From assembly GCA_934702375.1 (NCBI GenBank), contig CAKUYE010000018.1:1-39880 (forward strand): a stretch of DNA of 39,880 bases. The letters run 5' to 3'. This stretch comes from an uncultured Bacillota bacterium. Lineage in GTDB: Bacteria; Bacillota; Dehalobacteriia; UBA7702. The notes below the pieces were generated by a model, which did no database searches, was not told the origin of the DNA, and was given only the letters and a program-made list of their open reading frames with translations. Of this stretch, positions 25,728 to 33,344 are shown in pieces (the stretch's first letter is position 1; every line of letters begins with the position of its first letter). Made by a program: the position numbers and the translations under genes.

Positions 25728-26693
25728 ATGTTAGAATTTATCAAAAGATGGAAATACTTAGGGCTTATCGTTCTCCTGATTTTATTGCTGCTTTTAGCAC
25801 GGAGCTGCGGACAAAGCGATACCGTATCTTCGGCTGAAGGGGCTACAAAAGAAGCCTGGGCTCCGATTTCTGCCATTGGTGATTTCTTTGGGAATATCTT
25901 TGATTTCTCCACGAAGAAAAGCTTGCAGAAGGAAGTAGACTCTCTGAATAAGGAGCTGGCGGAAGTTAAGACGGAAAGCCAAATCTCCGGTGATGTGGAA
26001 GCGGAAAATAAAAAGCTTCGTCAGTTGCTGGATTTAAAAGAAAGCTATACCTCCGGTTGGACAACGGTGGCCGCAGAGGTTACCGGCCGTGAAGCGGACA
26101 ATTGGTATGAAAAGCTTACCATCAATAAAGGCAGTAAAGATGGGATCGCCGAAGGCATGGCGGTTGTAGATCAAAACGGTCTTGTGGGTAAGATTGTTAA
26201 CGTCACAAAAAATACTGCCGATGTACAGTTGATCGTTGATTCCGGCGGTGCTCTTGGGGGCATGATGCAGAAAAGCAGCATTGAAGGTGTTCTTCAAGGC
26301 ATCGGCGGCGGAAAAGGTCTGATCTCAATGACGAAGCTGCCTTACAACGCGGATATTCAGCTGAATGATGTCGTTGTGACTTCCGGTGTTGGCGGAGTAT
26401 TTCCTGCCGGTTTGCTTGTCGGTACGGTAGCGAAGGTAAATACTTCCGCCGATGGTCTTAGCAAAGAAGCGATCATCCAGCCCTATGTAGATTTTAATGA
26501 TCTTGCTTTCGTGTTGGTGATCCATGCCAAAACCGAAGAAGAAATCGCTCAGGAAAAGCAAAATGCAGCGAGCAACAGCGACAGTTCCTCTACGGGAACG
26601 GACAGCAGCAATTCGGATGCTTCCGGCTCCGATAACAGTGGGAACAGCAGTTCCGACACGACCGATAGTAACAGGGGAGGCAATAACGAATGA
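25728..26693 (+). CDS. mreC: Rod shape-determining protein MreC
   Basis: 321 residues. A bitopic membrane protein of the elongation complex that links cytoplasmic MreB with PBP2 and RodA. It has one transmembrane helix (about 9-25), a coiled coil (about 60-110, around LQKEVDSLNKELAEVK), then the two beta-barrel subdomains with conserved segments such as NQNGLVGKIVNV-like and VVTSGVGGVFPAGLLVG. The last 45 residues are a Ser/Asp/Asn/Gly-rich tail of low complexity. Its stop overlaps the mreD start. Confidence 0.95.
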   Translation: MLEFIKRWKYLGLIVLLILLLLLARSCGQSDTVSSAEGATKEAWAPISAIGDFFGNIFDFSTKKSLQKEVDSLNKELAEVKTESQISGDVEAENKKLRQLLDLKESYTSGWTTVAAEVTGREADNWYEKLTINKGSKDGIAEGMAVVDQNGLVGKIVNVTKNTADVQLIVDSGGALGGMMQKSSIEGVLQGIGGGKGLISMTKLPYNADIQLNDVVVTSGVGGVFPAGLLVGTVAKVNTSADGLSKEAIIQPYVDFNDLAFVLVIHAKTEEEIAQEKQNAASNSDSSSTGTDSSNSDASGSDNSGNSSSDTTDSNRGGNNE

Positions 26694-27544
26694 TGCGATA
26701 TGTCATTCCCTATTTGATTTACAGCCTTGCCGCCTTGGCCTGTATCTTTTTGCAATCGGAAATGTTTTCCCATTTGCAGATCTTTAATGCTAAGCCGGAT
26801 CTGTTGTTGCTGGTCGTGTTGATGAGTTCGCTGAAAACCGATTGGAAAAACGGCATTGCGGTAGGTTTGTTAATGGGATTTTGGATCGACCTGCTTACCG
26901 GAGGTTATTTCGGTTCGAACATGGTGGTATATGCTTTAATCGGTGGTGGTGCCGGCGTACTGGGGCAACGTTTCCCTAACCGCACTTACGAAGGATATTT
27001 TTTCCTTTCGGTATTGGCTTCGCTTCTTTCCGGTTTCCTGATGCTTTTTGTCTTTCAGTTGGTGGGCGCAAACCCGCCGGTGGGACAAAGCATCGCCGGA
27101 ATCATTTTGCCGATGACCTTTTATACCAGTTTGATTGCGTTTCTTTTCCTCCCTGTTGTTTGGATTCATCGCCATCGCTCAGGAAGAAAGATTGGCCGCA
27201 TCGACCTTCTTGGGAATGGTGTGATTTTTGTTCGAGGCAATGAAAAGGTCGATATGAAAAATCTGGCGGCTTATCGTGCCAGAGAAAAACAGCGTAAAAT
27301 GCAGCATAAGCGAGAAGATCGCCGTCGGCATTACGATAAAAAGAAAAAAGTTGCCGCTGCCACAGCGCGGAAAAAAAGTGCAAATCGACGCAGCAGTGGT
27401 CAAAGCCACGGACAACGGCCGAGCTATCACTCTCGTTCCGGGAATAGCCGTCCGCCGCAGCAAAAACGTACAACACCACCGCGAAAGTCGAAATCCAATC
27501 CGCAAAGTCGTTCTTCGAATCAGAATGGACGCAGGAGAAGATAA
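26690..27544 (+). CDS. mreD: MreD with a long basic C-terminal extension
   Basis: 284 residues; the MreD family is usually about 160-180. Residues 1-165 form the five- or six-helix membrane domain (FLQSEMFSHLQIFNAKPDLL, LMGFWIDLLTGGYFGSN, PMTFYTSLIAFLFLPVVW). The remaining ~115 residues are hydrophilic, extremely rich in Lys, Arg, Gln and Ser and end in a run of Arg, so they are probably disordered and cytoplasmic. The extension is in the same uninterrupted frame up to the mrdA start, so it is not an artefact of a missed stop. MreD is an essential partner of MreC in many rods. The start ATG overlaps the mreC stop; ATG at 26693 is an alternative. Confidence 0.9.
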   Translation: MMRYVIPYLIYSLAALACIFLQSEMFSHLQIFNAKPDLLLLVVLMSSLKTDWKNGIAVGLLMGFWIDLLTGGYFGSNMVVYALIGGGAGVLGQRFPNRTYEGYFFLSVLASLLSGFLMLFVFQLVGANPPVGQSIAGIILPMTFYTSLIAFLFLPVVWIHRHRSGRKIGRIDLLGNGVIFVRGNEKVDMKNLAAYRAREKQRKMQHKREDRRRHYDKKKKVAAATARKKSANRRSSGQSHGQRPSYHSRSGNSRPPQQKRTTPPRKSKSNPQSRSSNQNGRRRR

Positions 27545-29827
27545 ATGTTGAAAATGAAAGGGCCCGCCGGGGCCACTGCAGCTCAAGAAAAAATTAATAA
27601 AAGATTAATGGTGATCTACCTTGTGATCATATTGCTTTTTGTGATCCTTGTGGGAAGACTTTTCTTTATGCAGGTGATCAAAGGCGGGGACTATACTGCC
27701 CGTTCGGAAAGTAATATTTATCGTACGATCACATTGCCGGCACGGCGTGGTACGATCTATGATCGCAACGGTAACGTTCTTGCCAGCTCTCAGCCATATA
27801 TGAGTATTCAGGTCTATCCCAACGAAGTTGAGGATGCCGAAGCTTTGGCAGAAAACCTTTCAGAGTTGTTTAGTCGCGATGATATTTTTGAGACGGAACA
27901 GTCTGCCAGAGAAACCATTGCTCATTCTACACTTTCGGAAACCATTGACGAAGTTAATCGGGAGATTGAAGCACAGAAACAGGAAGAACAGGCCGCTGCC
28001 GAAGCTGCCGCCAAAGAAAATGGCGCAAACCAAACAACAACGGATAAGGTGAAAAATCAAACCGATGGCAGTAATGATAATTCGGCTGCTACGGAAGAAA
28101 ATGATGTTAATGCCGCCAATGGGTCGCTTACGGCAAATACAAAAGCCACTCCCGATGAAGTATACGAGATCATTAAGAATGGTTTGGGGTCTTATGCAGC
28201 GATTACGGTGCGTACCTATACCTATGATGTCGGTGTGACCATCGCCGAGATTGTTGCGGAAAACTCGGATAAATTCCCCGGAGTTTATGTTTCCGAAGAA
28301 CCGATGCGCAGTTATCCTTACGGTTATTACCTTGGTCATGTTTTGGGAACCGTAGGGAGTATTACTGAATCTCAGCTGGAAAAAATGAGCGCCTATGGCT
28401 ATAAAATTTCCGATACCGTTGGGCAAAGCGGTTTGGAAAGCTATTATGAATATCATACCGAAGGCGGAAAGGTTTATAGCCTCAGTGGGGAAGATGGAAG
28501 CCGCGTGGTAGAGGTTGACGCGAAAAATAATATCATTGATGTTATTTCTGAAGAAGCACCGGTTGCCGGGAATTCTTTGCAGCTGACCATTGATTTGAAT
28601 ACCCAGATGCATATGGAGGATTCCCTCAAACGTACGATTCAGGGCATTCACAGCGGCACTCCGAAATGTATCGGCGGGTCTGCCGTGATGCTGGACGTTG
28701 AAACCGGTGGTGTGATTGCCATGGCCAGCGCACCGTCGATTGACCCCAATGACTTTGCCCGGGGGCTGACAACGGAGGAAGCCAACTATTATTTTAATGA
28801 AAAAAGAAAACCGCAGATGAATCGGGCCATTACCGCGGGTTATCCCTCCGGCTCCACCTTTAAGATTATGACCGCAACGGCAGTGTTGAAAGCAGGGATT
28901 TCTCCCAACGATTCCGTCGTTTGTTCTGAGGCTACGCGAAAAGACCCTTTGGCCAAATGCCATAACTGCGGTACGGTTGATCTCTATACCGCAATTAAGC
29001 GCAGCTGTAATATCTATTTCCAGAAAATGGCTGCAAGAGTTGGTATTGAGGGCATGGTGGATATGGGGTTGAAATATGGCTTTGGCCAGAAAACCAATAT
29101 TGACCTTCCTTCGGAAAACAGCGGTTTGCTGCCTACACCGGAATGGAAAGCTCAGAATAATACCGGTTGGGAAAAAGAATGGCATATTTATGATACCTAC
29201 TATATGGCAATGGGGCAGGGGGCTACCGTGGATACGGTATTGCAGTTGGCCTGCTACGTTTCGACCATTGCCAGCCATGGCAAACGCATGGAACCTTATC
29301 TGTGTCAGTCTATTTTGGATGATGACGGTAACGTGCTTAAGAGCCATGAACCAAAGGTCGTAGATACCATTGAAATGGATGATAGCCTTTGGGATGCCAT
29401 TACCCAGGGGATGAAGGGCGTTGTCAGCGATGACGGCGGTACGGCTCGAAATCTTTTCAGCAGCTTGCCCTCTTCCTTATCTCCTGCCGGTAAAACCGGT
29501 ACGGCTCAGACCGGGTTGGCCGGCGATAACAGCCAAACAGAATACCATGGTGTATTTATTGCTTTTGCTCCGGCGGATAATCCGGAGGTTGCTGTTGCTT
29601 GTTTGATCGAATATGGTCATGCAGGGTCCAAATCTGCCGGTTATGTTTGCCGAGATGCCTTTCGTGCCTATTTTGGCTACGATGTTGATTATGATATTGT
29701 TTTAATGGATGATCTCGCGGCTTCGGATTCTGAAAGAACCGACACCAGTGACGAAAATGCTGTCAAAAATACCGATGATTACGGGAATACTGACGCAACC
29801 GGAGATACCCAGTCGCAAGAAGAGTGA
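27545..29827 (+). CDS. mrdA: Penicillin-binding protein 2 (elongasome transpeptidase)
   Basis: 760 residues. Class B transpeptidase that cross-links lateral-wall peptidoglycan with RodA. One transmembrane helix (about 20-42), a pedestal domain starting LPARRGTIYDRNGNVLA, then the transpeptidase domain with Ser437-x-x-Lys440 (SGSTFK), Ser487-x-Asn489 (SCN) and Lys650-Thr-Gly. Residues about 140-202 are an Ala/Glu/Gln then Asn/Thr/Ser-rich insertion in the pedestal, longer than usual. The C-terminus is an acidic Asp/Thr/Ser-rich tail. It starts directly after mreD with AGGAGA upstream. Confidence 0.96.
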   Translation: MLKMKGPAGATAAQEKINKRLMVIYLVIILLFVILVGRLFFMQVIKGGDYTARSESNIYRTITLPARRGTIYDRNGNVLASSQPYMSIQVYPNEVEDAEALAENLSELFSRDDIFETEQSARETIAHSTLSETIDEVNREIEAQKQEEQAAAEAAAKENGANQTTTDKVKNQTDGSNDNSAATEENDVNAANGSLTANTKATPDEVYEIIKNGLGSYAAITVRTYTYDVGVTIAEIVAENSDKFPGVYVSEEPMRSYPYGYYLGHVLGTVGSITESQLEKMSAYGYKISDTVGQSGLESYYEYHTEGGKVYSLSGEDGSRVVEVDAKNNIIDVISEEAPVAGNSLQLTIDLNTQMHMEDSLKRTIQGIHSGTPKCIGGSAVMLDVETGGVIAMASAPSIDPNDFARGLTTEEANYYFNEKRKPQMNRAITAGYPSGSTFKIMTATAVLKAGISPNDSVVCSEATRKDPLAKCHNCGTVDLYTAIKRSCNIYFQKMAARVGIEGMVDMGLKYGFGQKTNIDLPSENSGLLPTPEWKAQNNTGWEKEWHIYDTYYMAMGQGATVDTVLQLACYVSTIASHGKRMEPYLCQSILDDDGNVLKSHEPKVVDTIEMDDSLWDAITQGMKGVVSDDGGTARNLFSSLPSSLSPAGKTGTAQTGLAGDNSQTEYHGVFIAFAPADNPEVAVACLIEYGHAGSKSAGYVCRDAFRAYFGYDVDYDIVLMDDLAASDSERTDTSDENAVKNTDDYGNTDATGDTQSQEE

Positions 29828-29836
29828 AAAAAAACG

Positions 29837-29865
29837 TTGTCCCAGCTCAGGCTATCCGTTATAAT
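29837..29865 (+). promoter_or_regulatory. Sigma-A promoter for minCDE
   Basis: TTGTCC (29837-29842), 17-bp spacer, TATAAT (29860-29865), located in the 73-bp gap between mrdA and minC. It allows the min genes to be transcribed separately from the mre block. Confidence 0.7.
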
Positions 29866-29900
29866 AAAAGTATTGTAAGATCCTTAACGGAGGCGATATT

Positions 29901-30272
29901 ATGACGACAGAATTATGGGACAACACAGAGCTACCAAAAGGAAATACGATGTTGATCGAAGGCCCGCTCCGCGGAGGTCATAAAATAGATTATGACGGAA
30001 ATGTTGTGGTGATGGGCGATGTGAATGCCGGCGCGGAAATCCGTGCGTCGGGTCATGTGATCATTTTCGGAGTACTCCGAGGAATGGTTCACGGCGGTTC
30101 CAAGGGAGATGTTCATGCCAAAGTTTTGGCATTGACGCTTTTCCCTACACAATTACGCATTGCGGATCATATTACCTGTCCCCCGGAAGGATATGGCGAG
30201 ATTGCAGGCCGTGGCCCGGAAATCGCCAGTATCAGTAATGGCAAAGTTGTGATTGAACAGCTTGCCATGTGA
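29901..30272 (+). CDS. minC: Short MinC containing only the C-terminal domain
   Basis: 123 residues, about half the usual MinC length. It consists of the C-terminal right-handed beta-helix domain that dimerises and binds MinD: EGPLRGGHKIDYDGNVVVMG, then GAEIRASGHVIIFGVLRGMVHGG, and PTQLRIADHI. The N-terminal FtsZ-inhibiting domain is absent. GGAGG lies eight bases before the ATG, and the 73-bp upstream gap cannot encode the missing domain, so this is not a start-site error. It is followed by minD and minE. Confidence 0.92.
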   Translation: MTTELWDNTELPKGNTMLIEGPLRGGHKIDYDGNVVVMGDVNAGAEIRASGHVIIFGVLRGMVHGGSKGDVHAKVLALTLFPTQLRIADHITCPPEGYGEIAGRGPEIASISNGKVVIEQLAM

Positions 30273-30301
30273 CAACGTGTTGAAAGCAAAAGGAGGTACT
30301 T

Positions 30302-31090
30302 ATGGGCGAAGTAATCGTCATCACTTCCGGTAAAGGCGGGGTAGGTAAAACCACTACAACTGCCAATATCGGTACGGCACTGGCAATGATGGGAAAGAAA
30401 GTTGTTTTACTCGATACCGATATTGGGCTGCGTAACCTTGATGTTGTGATGGGATTGGAAAATCGCATTGTATATCATTTAGTTGATGTTACCGAAAATC
30501 GTTGCCGTTTGCATCAGGCAATGATCAAAGATAAGAAATTGGAAACCCTCTCGCTGATTCCCGCGGCTCAAACCCGGGATAAAAGCGCTGTCAGCGAAGA
30601 GCAGATGCAAAAAATAACCGGCGCTTTGAAACAGGATTTTGATTATGTCTTAATTGATTGCCCTGCCGGAATCGAACAGGGATTCAAAAATGCGGTTGCA
30701 GGAGCAGATCGCGCTTTGGTGGTCACAACACCGGAGATCAGCGCCGTTCGCGATGCGGATCGCGTGATCGGTTTGTTGGAAGCCGCAGGAATGCCCCAAC
30801 CGGAAGTGATTGTAAACCGGGTGCGCTTTGATATGGTGCGCCGGGGAGAGATGATGAGTATCGACGATATTCTGGATATCCTTGCCGTAGAGCTTATCGG
30901 TATTGTTGCCGATGATGAGGATATTGTAATCTCCACCAATCGAGGAGAGCCGATTGCGAAAAATCAGCTTTCTTCTGCGGGAAAGAGCTTTCGGGATATC
31001 GCCCGACGCATTACCGGGGAAGATGTTCCCTATTTGCGGAATGGCGGTAAAAGCCTGTGGAGCCGTGTGTGTGCGGTCTTTGCACGCTGA
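30302..31090 (+). CDS. minD: Septum site-determining ATPase MinD
   Basis: 262 residues. A ParA/MinD ATPase that binds the membrane in its ATP form, recruits MinC and oscillates with MinE. The deviant Walker A is GKGGVGKTT (10-18); DTDIGLRNLDVVMG and VLIDCPAGIE are conserved. The C-terminus (KSLWSRVCAVFAR) is an amphipathic membrane-targeting helix. AAAGGAGG precedes the ATG. It lies 29 bp after minC and 11 bp before minE. Confidence 0.97.
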   Translation: MGEVIVITSGKGGVGKTTTTANIGTALAMMGKKVVLLDTDIGLRNLDVVMGLENRIVYHLVDVTENRCRLHQAMIKDKKLETLSLIPAAQTRDKSAVSEEQMQKITGALKQDFDYVLIDCPAGIEQGFKNAVAGADRALVVTTPEISAVRDADRVIGLLEAAGMPQPEVIVNRVRFDMVRRGEMMSIDDILDILAVELIGIVADDEDIVISTNRGEPIAKNQLSSAGKSFRDIARRITGEDVPYLRNGGKSLWSRVCAVFAR

Positions 31091-31101
31091 GGAGGGGCGA
31101 A

Positions 31102-31371
31102 ATGGCATTCTTCAAAAATCTGTTTCGGAAAAATCTGGAGCACGCGCCCAGTAAACAAATGGCAAAAGAACGGTTGAAGCTTGTTCTTGTACAGGATCGC
31201 ATCAATGTTGGATCGGAAAAGCTGGAAGGCTTGAAAAATGATTTAATCGATGTGATTGATAAGCACCTGGATATTGATAAGGAAGCTATGGATGTTTCCT
31301 TTTGCCGCGAGGGTAACTCCGTTGCTATTGTTGCGAATATTCCTGTGGTGCCGGAGCGAAAGGCCATGTGA
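31102..31371 (+). CDS. minE: Cell division topological specificity factor MinE
   Basis: 89 residues, standard length. MinE stimulates MinD ATPase and displaces MinC, setting up pole-to-pole patterning. The N-terminal membrane helix (MAFFKNLFRKN) precedes the MinD-binding strand (AKERLKLVLVQDR), then the C-terminal dimerisation domain. GGAGG at 31091-31095 lies six bases before the ATG at 31102; the frame is open upstream but only as a read through the end of minD. Confidence 0.95.
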   Translation: MAFFKNLFRKNLEHAPSKQMAKERLKLVLVQDRINVGSEKLEGLKNDLIDVIDKHLDIDKEAMDVSFCREGNSVAIVANIPVVPERKAM

Positions 31372-31408
31372 GCGCAGCTCAAAGGAAGGAACTTTGATTT
31401 TTTAAGCG

Positions 31409-32638
31409 ATGAAACCCGATAGAGATAAGAGGAAACGGTCTGATCAAATCAAAAGAGCCAAACATCAGCGTAAGCTGCAATTAAGCCAAAAGACTCGTCG
31501 AAAACGCGGAATTTACAACAACTTCGACTGGGTTACTTTTGGCTTATTGGCGTTGATCCTTGCCATTAGTGTTTTGGTGATGAGTACGGCATCTACCAGT
31601 GCCATTGCCGGGGATCCCACTTACTATTTGCGCCGTCACCTGATTATGATGGCATTGGGGCTCGGGCTCTTTGCGGTGGTGACACTTCTTGATTATCGTC
31701 GCTATCGTGAATGGACGCGCCCTGCTTATATGTTTATCTGCATCCTGCTGTTGATTACGCTGTTTTTCGGTACCGGGGATGGTGCAAACCGTTGGATTTT
31801 TGGGATCCAGCCCTCGGAAATGGCCAAGGTTGTTATGATCGTTCTGTTTGCTTCTTACCTTGATCAAAACCGGCGTCAACTCCAAGATCCCAAATTTGTA
31901 TTAAAGGCTATGCTTTACATTGCCGTGCCGATGGGGTTGATCTTTTTGGAACCGGATTTGGGAACGTCCCTTGTTTTCGGTGTGATTATGATGGCAATGC
32001 TTTACATCGCCGGCGCCAATCGGCGCATTCTTGGCCTTGTTGTAGGTGTGCTGGTCGTTATGATCATCGTGATTTTCACCGCCCTTTATTTCTATACCGA
32101 TGGTTTTAACAAAGGCCTTACGGAAAATATTCCCTGGCTGCCCTTGAAATACTATCAGTTGATGCGTTTGGCGATTTTTATCAACCCGGAAATGGACGCC
32201 TTAAATACCGGCTATCATATTATTCAAAGTAAGATTGCCGTAGGCAGCGGCGGCCTTTTTGGGAAGGGGTACGGTAATGGTACCCAGGTGCAAGGCAACT
32301 TTTTGCCGGAGCACCATACTGACTTTATCTTTTCGGTCATTAGCGAAGAGTTCGGCTTTTTTGTAACTGCCGGCATCCTCATTTTATTTATGATCCTGTT
32401 GCTTCGTATGATGAAAAAAGCCTTTTACGCAAGAGACTTTTTCGGTACATTGATTGTTTCCGGGGTCTGTGCAATGATGATGTTCCAGGTATTTGAAAAT
32501 GTTGGCATGGCAATGGGGATTATGCCCGTTACCGGTCTGCCTTTACCGTTCTTTAGCTATGGCGGCACCAGTATGCTGATTAATATGTGTGCCGTGGCAC
32601 TTGTATTCTCCGTATCTTTGCGTGGGCGGAGAAATTAA
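31409..32638 (+). CDS. rodA: RodA, SEDS peptidoglycan glycosyltransferase
   Basis: 409 residues. SEDS-family polymerase that builds lateral-wall glycan strands from lipid II with PBP2. The first ~40 residues are a basic, Lys/Arg-rich cytoplasmic segment, longer than usual; then about ten transmembrane helices with the family marks ANRWI, EPDLGTSLVF, and near the end TGLPLPFFSYGGTSML. The best Shine-Dalgarno (GGAAGGAA at 31383-31390) is about 18 bases from the ATG, so initiation may be weak. It is 37 bp after minE. Confidence 0.96.
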   Translation: MKPDRDKRKRSDQIKRAKHQRKLQLSQKTRRKRGIYNNFDWVTFGLLALILAISVLVMSTASTSAIAGDPTYYLRRHLIMMALGLGLFAVVTLLDYRRYREWTRPAYMFICILLLITLFFGTGDGANRWIFGIQPSEMAKVVMIVLFASYLDQNRRQLQDPKFVLKAMLYIAVPMGLIFLEPDLGTSLVFGVIMMAMLYIAGANRRILGLVVGVLVVMIIVIFTALYFYTDGFNKGLTENIPWLPLKYYQLMRLAIFINPEMDALNTGYHIIQSKIAVGSGGLFGKGYGNGTQVQGNFLPEHHTDFIFSVISEEFGFFVTAGILILFMILLLRMMKKAFYARDFFGTLIVSGVCAMMMFQVFENVGMAMGIMPVTGLPLPFFSYGGTSMLINMCAVALVFSVSLRGRRN

Positions 32639-32716
32639 AGATTTTCATTTCCCGTGTCATAAACCGTCTCTTTGTCCCATAGGATTGCAACAGAGGACAA
32701 TAAGGGAGTGAATGGC

Positions 32717-33319
32717 ATGGGAAATTATTATAAGAGCCATCCTCGATTTGGAAAGAAGCCTCAACGCAAAAAGGCGGTTTTTTGGGGCGGTGTGGTCGTT
32801 GTTTTACTTTTGGTTTTGGTTCAATTTACCACGGCAGGAGATTCTTTGAAAACCGGTCTTGCCCGGTGCAGCGCCAGTATTGCCACGGCTTTTCAGGGGG
32901 CAAAAGATTGGGGGCAGGGAAAATTTGGCAGTGAACACACTTCTTTTGCCGTGCCGGTAAGTTCCGGCGTTGTGGTAGAAGATTTTGGTGTTGTTGCCGA
33001 TGCCGAAGGTAATGAAGCCTACCATAAAGGCATTGACATACAGGTACCGGCAGACAGTGAAATTTTAGCTGCTGCTGACGGTGTTGTTGCCGATGTCTCA
33101 AAGCATGAGGATGAGACCTATTGGATCACTCTGAAACACGAAAAACATTGGTCCACCATCTACGGCCGTTTAGGCGAAACGGCTTTGGCGGTGGGAGACG
33201 AAGTGAAAAAAGGAGATGTTCTCGGCAAACCTGCCGGAGAGATCCTGCACTTTGAAGTTTTGGAGGATGAAATTGAGAAAGATCCCGTTCGCTATTTTAA
33301 CAGTGGAACGGAGGAATAA
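32717..33319 (+). CDS. Membrane-anchored LytM/M23-fold protein, catalytically degenerate
   Basis: 200 residues from the ATG at 32717, eight bases after GGGAG (the frame is open upstream to 32672). A basic N-terminus and one transmembrane helix (about 20-37) precede an extracytoplasmic LytM domain (about 80-195). Zinc-ligand positions His103, Asp107 (HKGID) and His178 (ILHFEV) are kept, but the HxH motif reads Ile176-Leu-His178 and the catalytic Tyr-Gly-His-Leu segment reads YGRL (Arg151). Both histidines used in catalysis in LytM-type endopeptidases thus appear lost, as in regulatory members such as EnvC or SpoIIQ. It is probably a wall-associated scaffold or activator; placement after rodA suggests an envelope role. 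Confidence 0.85.
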   Translation: MGNYYKSHPRFGKKPQRKKAVFWGGVVVVLLLVLVQFTTAGDSLKTGLARCSASIATAFQGAKDWGQGKFGSEHTSFAVPVSSGVVVEDFGVVADAEGNEAYHKGIDIQVPADSEILAAADGVVADVSKHEDETYWITLKHEKHWSTIYGRLGETALAVGDEVKKGDVLGKPAGEILHFEVLEDEIEKDPVRYFNSGTEE

Positions 33320-33344
33320 ATTTTTAGTAAATGAGGTTGCAGTA

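Noticed and set aside
27860..29347. 495-residue minus-strand open frame over mrdA
   Set aside because: Antisense to conserved PBP2 motifs; no initiation signals or family.
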